From Hermatobates lingyangjiaoensis (lineage: Eukaryota; Arthropoda; Insecta; Hemiptera; Hermatobatidae), in contig JAPFBL010000105.1 in the NCBI GenBank assembly GCA_026182355.1, positions 983,001 to 1,047,000 of the forward strand: DNA of 64,000 bases. The letters run 5' to 3'. Under the pieces are notes generated by a model, which was not told the DNA's origin, searched no databases, and was given only the letters and a program-made list of their open reading frames with translations. The position numbers and the translations under genes were made by a program. Below are positions 10,077 through 20,267 of the stretch, piece by piece (the stretch's first letter is position 1; the number at the start of each line of letters is the position of its first letter).

Positions 10077-10172
10077 ATTGCATATTATTAAATTAGTCAA
10101 CTTATATAAAATTAATTGGAATGTATTGCATATTATTAAATTAGTCAACTCACATAAAATTAATTGGAATGA
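10077..10172. repeat. 48-bp tandem duplication
   Basis: Two copies (10077-10124 and 10125-10172) of a unit beginning ATTGCATATTATTAAATTAG differ at only a few bases (TTAT/CACA in the middle). It falls in the presumed 3' untranslated region of the DIPK1-like gene. Confidence 0.85.
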
Positions 10173-10451
10173 AGGTTGTTATGAGATTGAAGAAAACAGA
10201 GTGCTGCGATGTGGGAGTAAGAGGAATAGTGGACCCAATATTTCTTCAAAAGCCATAGATTTCCGCAAAAATGATAAGCAAAAGTAGAGTAGTTTTTGAC
10301 TGAAGTGCAGTGTGATTTTATCATCCTCGTTAATTAGTCACTGGTTTCCAAGAATGAAGTAATACAAGAGTTATTAACAGCCGATGATTACTAACCAAGC
10401 AAAGTCAAAAGTTATCTTCAACAGCTTTCAGAGTCCTTCCATATAACTCGT

Positions 10452-10631
10452 TCAGGAAAGCGAATGGTGCATCTCAGTTAAAGTATCTAGCAGGGAGTCG
10501 GGCGAAATGCCGCCTGCTGCGCACTGCCGCAGTAGACTGGCCAGGTCACCCGTCGTCTCTGGTCCCATCAGTAGCCCCGCGACCACCACACTCTCGCTTC
10601 TGCTGCCTACGAATATCTTATCGCACACCAC
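10452..10631 (-). CDS. DIPK1-like terminal exon
   Basis: The acceptor is cttttttag/GTGGTG; the exon ends at TGA 10454-10452 after 59 codons. It encodes VVCDKIFVGSRSESVVVAGL, then PETTGDLASLLRQCAAGG and LLDTLTEMHHSLS. The Cys and helix pattern matches the C-terminus of FAM69 proteins. A minus-strand AATAAA (10056-10051) is a candidate poly(A) signal. Confidence 0.85.
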   Translation of the reverse strand: MVCDKIFVGSRSESVVVAGLLMGPETTGDLASLLRQCAAGGISPDSLLDTLTEMHHSLS

Positions 10632-13600
10632 CTAAAAAAGAACATCCTCCGTAAAGTAACAAACTTCAGTGTCAGACTTTATTACAATAAGGTTGGTCAT
10701 TTAATGGAAGCTAAATGAAAATTTGCCGGACTAGCTTACAATGACAGTGCCAAAAAAATTTAGTGGCTTAGTAAATTTTAATTACAAATTTTTAACCATG
10801 TGTATGTATGTACCTTTTATACTGTTATTTGACCATTGCATTTATATTAAATACACCCAATTCTTTAATTATTAAAACCATTGTTTTTTAAGATCATTTA
10901 AGATTTTATGCTAAGTAGAAAACCATTTATAACTGAAAGCAAAAGAAAGATGTCAACCTGCATATTGGAAGATAAGACTGGTTTGTCACAAATTTTAGAT
11001 GACTTGCTGCACTCGGAAAAGCAATCGAAAATGGAACACTCTTTATGGGACCGACAGACTTGTCCTGTTAGAGCGATTCGGTCAGCCATCACCTGCAATC
11101 AATGTTATGGACACTTATGTACATGATACTGCCAGCAAATGATTTACGAAACGGAAGGAAGTGGCATGCTTGGTGAGCTAAGTCAACTAAGTTAAGCTAG
11201 GTGGTCGGAAGAGCGTGTTCTTAACATTGCCTGCACATCTCATGTTGAGATTCTGGTGACTACTTTCAACTGCAGATCTATTTTGATACATTCACTCGAC
11301 TTTGTTCTCAATACTCGTCACTCGCACCAGGCATTAATTAACCAGATTACACTTTCAGTATTTTGACATGCATTTAACCCATCTATACATGGCGAAGTGT
11401 ACAGTAAACTTCATTATTTGAAGCAAAGAGCACACCTCCCGCGCTCTTTTACTCCCCTTATCCACCATTGTAACGCATGCAAATTGTACATTCCGTAATA
11501 TATTTAAATCTTCTGACACCATTTAGCCAGATCAAACAAAGAAGATCTAACTTTCTATATATCACATTAGTTGCATAGAAATTGCGATCAGCAATTAATT
11601 AAATGTATACAATTACCAAAATGAACCATTCTACAGAAAATTTTAAATCATGATGTGACAATTAAATTCGTATCTCAGTGGTTGTGCACTCTGTTGTGTG
11701 CCTTAAATAAAGTTGTCTCATAATGGACCACTTCGTCAAAGTATACCAAAACTAATGTTGTGTTGAAGATACGAAATTAAAAGAAATGTCTCTATTCTCA
11801 GATAAGTCATTGCTTCTAAATAGAAAGAGCAGAACATAAAAAGATTAAAATATAAAGATTTTTTAGTATTATTGTCAAGTAATACTCTTCCAATATCATC
11901 TACCTTTAAAATAGTTTGACTTATTTTAAATGATAATAAACTGGAAACATTTATATTTATTACAACTTATTAAAAAGTTAAGAATGATCTATTGCAAATT
12001 AAAATCTATTAGAATGCCATATACTTCTACTCAACACTTTGATATAATTTTAAAAGTCAATATGCGATTCTTTTCTCTTAAGTAAGTAGCTTTAGCATCA
12101 TTTAACAATTGTTTTTCACTTGATAAATGAATATGTGTTTTTTGAGTATCAATTGATACCTTTGGCATTACCAGATCGAGGTCAAGGGTCTTGACCCGAC
12201 CTCCTCGGGACAGCCCGAAGTGTGACGGCTTCACGTCGCACATGAGCAGGCCCTCGCTGTCCAAGTCAGACACAAGCTTCACTAACTCAGCTGCTATGTT
12301 CAGTCGCGCCATCCAACTCAGGTTATTACCATCGGCAGAGAACAGCTGTGGGCAGAGTATTACCGCTTTTATATGTACTCCTACCATCATTTTAGGAAGT
12401 TTATGCCCTTAAAGGACATCATATATGTCACGATTTACTGAAATATTCATGAAAGTAATAAAGAAAGAAAATTGAGTAAGTATACTTAAAGATGACTCTC
12501 CTAAACCTATAATCGTCTACTACATAAATGGAGATGGTGTGTTCCAGTGCGTCCCATCTATTGATAAGTCCATAATTAGAATAACCTTATAATTATTAAA
12601 TTTATTTATAAATTATAACTTTATAATTATTTATAATATTATGGTCAACTGCTCATATAACTACATTTATAATAGTAGTTAGCACAGTAATTTATAATTG
12701 GCACCAAGTAATTTGTCGTAACGTATTGTTGTAAAGTAGGGAGTATTAAGTTATATTTGAAATCCAAGTCATTATAATTAGGTGGGCGGTATATTTCTTC
12801 CTGAAATACTCATCCTCGTAATGTCATGGCAATTATTCTTTTTATTATTTAATTGGTTAATTAATTGACGATCGGTAGGAATCAAGAAAAATGGAGAATA
12901 CATTGTATACTTCTTGTATTAAATAGACAAATATAGCGTACCGAAAAGTCCTTACGGTCAGGACTTTAACAATTAAATACAGAAAAGAAATTGGCTTGTG
13001 CATAGACTAAAAACTATCTCTTTCCATACTTTTTGCTCTGATATATTAAGAAATAAATTCATATTCTCCTCAGGAGAAAAACAAAAAAAAGTTAACTTTT
13101 TGTATATTTAGCGTGATCAACATTTTTCTTAGTTATCGGTTATTTTATACTATCCTGATCAATGAATTTTCTAAATGAAATTACCTGTTAACGAAAATAT
13201 AAACTTTTATAAAGTTACATTTTAAATGAATAGACATGGTTTTAGAACCTAAATGACAACACGACCATTTTATCTAAATCAACGTGAATGATACCAGTGG
13301 TACACCAGCCACTACTTACTCGTATGTATATACAGCCCTTTCTACAGGTTGTATATACCGAGGTATATCGCTCGGCAGATTAGTCAATTCGGTTGCCCTC
13401 TTGCTGGAGAATTCTCCAAAGAAGTTGTTTGTGCTGACTTGAAATGGCATTAACATCAGAAATATCCATCATTTTCACAGTTCTATGTTTAAAGGTAGTA
13501 ATAAAAGGGCGGAAAGAGTGGTTTTTAATTATAAATTTACCATATTTCCATTGTGATGGAACCGAAAGGCTAAGGTGCTCCACAATGATGTGGAGTAACC

Positions 13601-16115
13601 CCCAGAAATCGCAGTGACTATCTGTTACTCATTAGACGTACAATGGAAGAAGGCCTCATACAGAGGAGTCCCTCGACAAAAGGTAGACGGCTAGTCGGTT
13701 AGTAAATGGCAACCAAGTCATATTCTCAAAGGCACATTATTGCACATATCCGCCATATGACACTGACCTAACGGTGACTCCCTTCTAGACCTAAGGTTGC
13801 GGGACTATCGTTTCGCTGAGTGAGAAGTGGTTCTTCTCCAATTTTATCTGGGAAACTACTTCTCTGATGCTAAAACCATCGCTATATCAACCAGTAAGAA
13901 ATAGAGGAGTCCGTGAAGACTTCCATACAACTAGTTCTCAGGTTCTTTTGTGCTGGATACTTACGTCTATCTACCTCTACCACTTATAGAGTTGTCCTAA
14001 AACTGCAGGCTGGCTTGGGTGAGTCAATGAACTATTTTAATCGTTATCCTTAAAGGTAAATTAGTTTAGTAAAGTCGCTTGGGAAGAATAGTTTTTTTTT
14101 CAACTGCAATGAGCATATGCTTGTATTTAGGTTGTTCTCAAATCGTTCAGATCAACGATTAACCTAAAGCGGTCAATATATATATATATCATTTCACCTG
14201 TAAAATATGTGGACCACATTATGAGGCATGGGCTTCAGAATATATACGCATACCTCCTAATTATGTTAATTATTAGAAATTACAGAATAATCCTCCACAT
14301 AAACGTTAATATTGTTCTATAATTCAAATAACCAGTAAATACCATATAGTGACTCATTCCATAATAATAATTAAAGAAAAAGCCATGGTAACTTTGATTT
14401 TAACAATAAAGTAATACAAACTGATACCAAGCAGTATGTTAAACACAATTAGTTGAGTCCAATTATAAATGTTTATTCAACATATTTACAGATAAGTAGT
14501 TATAGTAATTATCCTATTACCAACAGATGTGACAGGCTGGACAGTTACATTGTAATCAAGGCGCACAATGTTGGTACTTCTTCATTTATAGCAATTATAT
14601 TCTCAAACAACCCTTCGAATTTAAACAGAATATTAGATTTATTTACACTAATAATTGTATTTAAGGTCAGAATTGCTTAAATCGTAATTCATAATTAATC
14701 GAAGTATACCACAGCAGAATATCATAAATAGAACAGTTAATCAAATGATACTATTTTCTGCTGTATAAAGGATGTATACATGAATGATAAGTTGGGATAC
14801 AACAGACAAATATTAGGCATAAAACCTAATATATAGCTAACCTTAGAAATTTCTCCTTCTAAAGCAGGATCAAGGTATTCCATGGCAAATAAGTTTCCAC
14901 AAGAACCAATTACTCTTGGAAATAAATCTTTATCCATATGTAGCATGGCCAATAGGTACTCATTGTCCTGAAGCAGAAGCCAAATTTGTTGCATTTCAGT
15001 GACTCTTCTCTGGGTACCCAATATAGATTTAGAGCCACTACCAAAGGAAGACAGTCGTTCAGCTTCTTCAATGGAGATAGTTATATTAAGCCTAAACAAG
15101 ACATCCCATGTTTGTAAAGTCTCCAAGTGATTAACCCTTTCAATTTGTTGCAAATGAAGAAAAATGAAATTAAATTGTTAAATGAATAAATAAGAACCCC
15201 TATAAAAATTACATTTGATAATTCAAAATAAGAAGATTAGATTTTAGACCATGCTATTCATCAAAATAAAATAAACATACCTGGAATGTACATCACTCTG
15301 AATGATTTTCATGAATTCTTCTTCAGAAGGAAATTTTTCATACAAAGATTCCGTCCATGTCAATGCGTTGTTAAAAGCTAGGTTTTGAGCAGATTTAAAT
15401 ATCACCTGCATATTTCCGTTATACATAGCAGTAAAGACAGAATCCTTCCCTGCATGAAATGGTAGACAAGAGAAGGAATCAAGCGTCTTGTCAATGCATA
15501 AGGCATCGCACAAATCACCATGAACATTTCCTTCTGCATATCTAGAACACTAAATATTTTGATTACCACTTGTTGAAATCCAATGAATACTTCCAAGGTG
15601 TACAATCACTGGTAAGCATATATAATAGTGGCTTAAATAGGATACTCTTGAACTCACACAATAATATTATATTTTACATTTTATCATATCATACAATAAA
15701 GAATCTATTTTAAATTTTTACAGAAACATGCAATTTTTAAAATTCCTCTTTCAGTAGATTTATAAATTACATTTTAATTTAATTCCTTAAAATTTATGTA
15801 TGCAAATCTTAATACTGATATTTCAACGTAAAAAATGTAAAATACCTTTTGGATATTTCAGAATTAGAATATATATATCCACCATTTAAGAGGTTTATGT
15901 TTGTGAATTTATGCCACTATTCTGTAGGCCTACCTCAAAATATAATATCCTATAATACTTACTAAGCTATTGACTTCCCTCCAAATTTGAAAATTGCTAC
16001 ATACAAATCCCCATGAAAGAAGTACAAAAATTAACAGGAACATAAAACCCAAACATATTGTTACCACATAAACATGGCTGAAAAGTACTCCTGGAAGACG
16101 GCGAAAATAAAGCAT
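10452..16115 (-). CDS. DIPK1/FAM69-family divergent protein kinase (ER type II membrane protein), complete
   Basis: Six exons on the minus strand: 16115-15963, 15549-15281, 15136-14842, 12345-12160, 11092-10958 and 10631-10452 (TGA). All junctions keep phase and encode 405 residues, close to the roughly 430 usual for FAM69 proteins. The ATG at 16115 is the first after an in-frame TGA. Residues 15-38 are a hydrophobic signal anchor after a basic start (FRR). Residues 52-80 are a Cys-rich segment (CSRY, GDLCDALCID). VIFK (Lys103) is the probable ATP-site lysine. Residues 155-205 are an acidic helical insert where family members carry an EF-hand-like region. MCDVKPSHFG (274-283) replaces the HRD loop and LDLD (293-296) the DFG motif. 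Further Cys lie at 314, 320, 325, 329, 336, 349 and 383. The substrate is unknown. Members are lumenal, Cys-rich ER proteins. Confidence 0.88.
10958..11092 (-). CDS. DIPK1-like exon 5: Cys cluster
   Basis: The acceptor is cattgattgcag/GTGATG. The donor is ATGCAG/gttgac, a weak +3 to +6 match. 45 codons, phase 0 at both ends. It encodes QVCRSHKECSIFDCFSECSK, then SSKICDKPVL, five cysteines in a row typical of the FAM69 C-terminal disulfide region. Confidence 0.82.
12160..12345 (-). CDS. DIPK1-like exon 4: catalytic-loop equivalent
   Basis: The acceptor is ctctgcccacag/CTGTTC and the donor is CCAAAG/gtatca, phase 0 at both ends (62 codons). It encodes WMARLNIAAELVKLVSDLDS, EGLLMCDVKPSHFGLSRGGR and VKTLDLDLVMPK. 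The C-D-V-K and L-D-L-D strings are the family's replacements for HRD and DFG. GC content is far above the flanks. Confidence 0.9.
12346..14841 (-). other. DIPK1-like intron with unclassified repeat-like block
   Basis: A 2.5-kb intron. From about 13310 to 14040 the sequence is less AT-rich than its surroundings and looks like old mobile-element sequence. A 66-codon open frame on the minus strand (13583-13380, ...FIIKNHSFRPFITTFKHRT...) has no family I recognise. The remainder is AT-rich with a short (TA)n at about 14178-14188. Confidence 0.4.
14842..15136 (-). CDS. DIPK1-like exon 3: EF-hand-like insert and hinge
   Basis: The acceptor is caaattgaaag/GGTTAA, completing a split Arg codon. The donor is TCTAAG/gttagc, phase 0. 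It encodes NITISIEEAERLSSFGSGSK, WLLLQDNEYLLAMLHMDKD and VIGSCGNLFAMEYLDPALEG. The last segment matches the hinge-like G-x-C-G-x-L-x-x-M-E of FAM69 proteins. Confidence 0.86.
15281..15549 (-). CDS. DIPK1-like exon 2: Cys-rich segment and kinase N-lobe
   Basis: The acceptor is aatatttag/TGTTCT and the donor is TCCAG/gtatgt, leaving two bases. It encodes CSRYAEGNVHGDLCDALCID, SFSCLPFHAGKDSVFTAMYN and MQVIFKSAQN. The HAGKDSVFTA segment stands where the glycine loop would be, and VIFK is the VAIK equivalent. Confidence 0.88.
15963..16115 (-). CDS. DIPK1-like exon 1: signal anchor
   Basis: It encodes MLYFRRLPGVLFSHVYVVTI, then a continuous hydrophobic run to WGFVC and IWREVNSL. The donor is AGCTTA/gtaagt, phase 0. 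The in-frame TGA upstream (about 16137-16139) and the absence of another ATG between them fix the start, unless a further 5' exon exists. Confidence 0.8.
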
Positions 16116-16127
16116 TGCCCTAATCAC

Positions 16128-16850
16128 AGCATCATCTACTCAAAACATTCACTAATAGTAAAACTAACTATTCTAATGTTATTTGAAAGGTTCTGTAATT
16201 AAAGGTTTTCCTTGTTTAGGATCTAGCAGTGTTTACTTGTATGGTATATTTCACTAAAGTCAGATGAAAATTAAAGCTTCTGTGGAAATAAATAATACAT
16301 TAAAGAATTTTATTAAAAAAATGTTTTAAGATCGCACAGTGAAAGCCATGAATTACGCTAAAAACTTGTAGTCAGAAGTACTGTAATTAACAATCAGTTT
16401 CCATTATTTTCTATGAAAATAAATGTTAAAACTTTGGTTTTTCGCACTACCGTACATACCTACCGAGTTTCATCCATTTTTGCTGATCGTTTTCTTTATG
16501 GGAAAAATTAAATTTAATTCAGGATTTTTTATTTTATATTAGTAATTATGTACACAACTCGCTATTAGGCAACTTATAACCAGACAAAATCTTACAGCAT
16601 GTATGTACATATAAAAAAATCACAATATCTTATGAAAAATTTTCATGTATTGTCTATATTCTTCCGATTATACACATGCTAATTAACAATGAATCTTGGG
16701 CAATCAAATAATTACCAATAATTATTTGAATTTATTTTTTTTTTAATTATTTGTCTTCTGCATTTAGTTTTCTCGGATTCTAGTACAATTTGTAATTAGA
16801 GAACTCTGTACCATTGAAGAGAATACTTAGGAATCATGTTTTCTTCTTCC
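16128..16850. other. upstream region of the DIPK1-like gene
   Basis: AT-rich sequence that should contain the 5' untranslated region and promoter of the minus-strand kinase-like gene. No convincing core promoter element or further exon is visible. Confidence 0.4.
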
Positions 16851-16899
16851 GGCATTGTGCTTGTTTTTTTAAGACTTTTTTCTGCCCCTGCGAAACTAC

Positions 16900-18449
16900 C
16901 AGTCTCTAAGAGACTACTAGTTATATGTATTCGGGCGGAGCTGTTGTCGCTGGTTTGTGGTAGGCATTAAGGTCTGCCCGGCCTGTCGCGGCTTGTTACC
17001 GCCGGAATGTTTCTACTTCCTTCTCTGCATCCCTTCTCTTGTAAACTCCGTCTCCTTCCCTTATTTACCTATCCTTTGCTATCTCTCCCTCTTTATTGAC
17101 TGTTAACTTTGTATTTTTCCAATTTAATTTTCCCCTGTAATCCTTGATGATCCCTTTCATCAAGTAACCAACAGTCTCTATAGAGATTAACAGGCTTATG
17201 ATTTATTCAGACTTGGCTAGTTGTGGCTTTTTTGTGGCTGATAAGGATCTGCCCGGCATATCGCGGAGGGCTATTGCCTGGATGCTTCTCCTACTTTCTC
17301 TCTGCACCTTTTCTTGCTACCTCTGACCCTTTCCCCAACTTACCTAATATTTGCTATCTCCCAACTCGCTATTAACTGTTGCCCTTGTTTTTTTTTTCAT
17401 TTAATCTTTCCTCTGTAATCCTTGATGAACCCTATCATCAAGTAACCCTCAGTCCTTTTTAGAGACTAACTAGCATAAGCTTAAAAGCTTTCGTTGATGT
17501 AGGTCGTGGAAGCCCTCCTCCGCGAGGTCTACCTTGGAGACTTCACGTGGACAGTTTTGTCGTGTATCATTAGTGAGCGGATGGTTGGTTCTCGTGACGT
17601 GGCGAAAGGGCTCCACGTGAGTGGAGAGTCCGCTCATTCGCGCGCTGACTTGGTTGGCAATCCTCCCTTATAAGTCAGATTTGGCTTACACCTCTCTTTT
17701 CAAGACTTCTCTTGTGGGCCAGTTATATTCTTGGGTCGGAGTCCGCAGGTGGTAGGTCTGCACGGTGCGCCTTGGTCTGTGTGATTGCCAGTCCTTCCGG
17801 CCTCTTGCGTCTAAAGCCAGTCTTTTAAAGACTTCTTTTTCATGGTGGTAGCACAACAGCACTTTTGGCTGCTACCTTTGGGTTTTCAATCTTGTGCTGG
17901 TGTCTGTGGGTGTAAAGTTGGCTCAGTCGCTCACTGGCTCGGGAGATCGGAGACCTTTCTTCTTCCGGCTTGCGCCTGTTTCTTTTAAGCCTTTTTTCTC
18001 GCCCCAATAAAATCTGGCAACTTTGTTTGCTTTTCAGGCTCAAGATTTATTCAGATGATGCTGGTTTCGGCTGGTTATGGCAGACTAAGGTGTACTTGCC
18101 CTGTTCCGATGTGGTTAGCGTGTGGATGCTTCTCCTTCTTTTACCTATATCTTTTCTTGTAATCTCTGATTCCTTCCCTTATTTACCTATTATTTCATAT
18201 ATCCCTACTTCCTATTAACTGTTACTCTTGTTTTTTGCCTTTTCATTTTTCACCTGCAATTCTTGATTATATTTCATCAAGTAATCAATCATCAGTCTCA
18301 TAGATACTACCAGGCTTATGTTTTATAGCTTTTGTTGATGTAGGTCGTGGAAGCCCGCCACCGCGAGGTTCACCTTGGGCACTTCACGAGGGCTGTCTGG
18401 TTTTCTCATTACTGAGGAGGCGGAGCATTTCTCGTGACGTAATGAAAGG
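16900..18449. repeat. GC-richer tandem/modular repeat block
   Basis: Three units of roughly 280 bases start near 16900, 17170 and 18040. Each runs from a CAGTCTC-type stretch, through GTCTGCCCGGC-like text and a pyrimidine-rich middle (CCTTCCCTTATTTACCTAT), to CTTGATGA...CATCAAGTAA. After units 2 and 3 comes a second module starting TTGATGTAGGTCGTGGAAGC with CTTCACG and CTCGTGACGT; the first copy is about 550 bases, the second is cut at 18449 by a hAT insertion. No coding frame is convincing. It could be a non-autonomous retroelement with internal tandem repeats, or a young satellite. Confidence 0.6.
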
Positions 18450-19269
18450 TAGAGATGACCATATCGAATACTCTCGCGTATCGAATACGCATTCGAATGC
18501 AATGCACTCATTCGGCTATCCAGTATCTTGCGTATTGAATCCTTTTTCCTGATCACTTGACACCCTAATTATTTATGACGTATATATTAACTTTTAGCTT
18601 TCTACAATGTAAAATTATTGTAAACCAGAAATTTACTTTTAACATCGTTGGTAAAAAAAGATAATATAGTACTATTTAGGTACTGGCCTACTTATATTAT
18701 ATACTCGTAACTGAATTTTAGGATTTATTTTTAATTAGTAAAAATGCTTTGTAAATATATTTCCTTCCTTCGACTTACTTAGAATTGAAAAAAAGGACAC
18801 TCGGTAGAGTAAATAGATTTATTTATTTAATAGTGGTAGAATTTCTTAATACAATAGAGGACAATCAAAGACAGGTAAAAACGAAATAACGAGATGGTGA
18901 GACACCAGACACGGTCACTCGCATTCTCAAGCTTGAGGATGGAGTGAAGAGGTATTACCAATCTCTGTTGCTGGTCGCTTGTGGCAATGGTGTAAGTTTT
19001 AAGCAAATCGTTGGTTTTAATTGGCAGGAAGAAAGGAATGAATAGGAGTTGGAGGGCGGTGGCTGATGTAATCTGTGGTTGGGAGAAGGGAAAACGGGTT
19101 ACTTGATAAGAACTAATCCGATACGACTACTTTGTATTCGTATCATAAGAGACCGACGGAATACGAATCCAAGTATTCGAAAGTAGTCGTGTTGGTATCG
19201 GACCCGTGTTTCGACTACATCGCTACCTGGCTTTATTCGACTACTTCGTATTCGACACACTCATCTCTA
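18450..19269. mobile_element. non-autonomous hAT transposon, 820 bp
   Basis: Terminal inverted repeats 18450-18471 (TAGAGATGACCATATCGAAT..) and 19248-19269 (complement TAGAGATGAGTGTGTCGAAT..) match at 18 of 22 positions. The flanking 8-mers ATGAAAGG (18442-18449) and GTGAAAGG (19270-19277) match at 7 of 8, the hAT hallmark. The motif CGAATAC/GTATTCG recurs many times within about 80 bases of the left end and 150 of the right end, like hAT subterminal transposase-binding sites. The interior has no transposase. It interrupts the second module of the neighbouring repeat block, so it is younger than that block. Confidence 0.78.
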
Positions 19270-19379
19270 GTGAAAGGTCACTACATTAAAAAAATTAACA
19301 TTTTCTGCTATATCACGCTATGTTCGAAAGGCTAGATACATGAATAAATCAAGTATAGTAGGCAAAAGGGGTAACTCGA

Positions 19380-20267
19380 GATTCCTACGCTGTACAAAAT
19401 AATGTTGCGAGACCAAATTTTTGTTGCAGTGGTCTTGCAATGGGTAACTGCTCATCTCCCCTTCCTGAGTAATTTACATGGAATTTTTTTAAACTAAAAT
19501 GTTAAGTTCAATATTGCCTAGTCATGTTAAATGGTTTAGATAGATTGACGATATATTGTTCATCTGTCCTAATATATAAATAAAGATGCTTTTCTAATAA
19601 AATTAAAAGCATCCATCCTGATTAATAAAATATCTGATCCATCCAATTAGGTTAACTAAAGAGTTACGTCTTAGGTTATATAGAAAACCTACGAATGTAC
19701 TTGAATACGTCCATTTTTATCTTCCCATTCAAGAAATGTTAAGATTTCTGTTTTTAGAAATATATTTTTGAGGGCTTTAAGAGTATGCCATCATTCCTTA
19801 ATGATGAGATTAATAACATTTGGTCAATTGCCCTATCATTAAAATACCCCTCCTGTTATATCAACTTAGCTTTAAAGGGTGCTAAAAAAACCTCTAATAT
19901 TTCAACACAGCCTCGTTCATTATCAAATTCTACAGTTTTAACGTATCATGAGTCATTTGACCCTCTCCCTAGGCTTGAGCGTAAACTTGATCTAAATATA
20001 GTGTTTGTAATCGTAGACAATATGTTAATAAAAAACTCTCCCAGGGAACTGGAGTCCGATGGTATTTATAAAATCCCGTGCAAAAATTGCCATAAAATTT
20101 ATATTGGTCAAACTGTTAAATCTTTAAAGAAATGTTTAAAACAACACCAATGCAACGTTAGTAGACAGGAAAGAAGTAACGCCTTATTCTTGCATATACA
20201 TAATGAAAATCACCATATTGATTGGAACGGAGCTAAATTTATTACCTATGAAAAATGGGTATATTAA
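19380..20267 (+). pseudogene. Penelope-like element ORF fragment: RT C-terminal part plus GIY-YIG endonuclease
   Basis: PLEs encode a telomerase-like reverse transcriptase fused to a GIY-YIG nuclease. Here 19431-19490 reads GLAMGNCSSP and then, after a frameshift, LSN-YMEFF. From about 19500 the frame reads LSSILPSHVKWFR, a TAG (19541-19543) in place of the motif-C tyrosine, then IDDILFICPN. From about 19680 it reads YRKPTNVLEYVHFY and ISVFRNIFLRALRVC. A 160-codon open frame (19785-20267) then gives LNDEINNIWSIALSLKYPSC and the nuclease signature GIYKIPCKNCHKIYIGQT, with HNENHHIDWN near the end. Several stops and shifts make it dead. The 5' part of the RT is missing. Confidence 0.85.

Larger units (their letters stand above)
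7365..10451. other. intergenic region between convergent Cdt1 and DIPK1-like genes
   Basis: It contains the two 3' untranslated regions, the non-LTR remnant at 8.07-8.74 kb, and a 48-base tandem duplication at 10077-10172. The stretch 8750-10070 is AT-rich with no recognisable gene; a TTATAGTAAAGT-like string near 9545 recurs elsewhere in the window. Confidence 0.6.

Noticed and set aside
12191..12412. 73-codon open frame on + opposite the kinase-like gene
   Set aside because: It is the antisense shadow of DIPK1-like exon 4, whose phases and motifs are clear on the minus strand.
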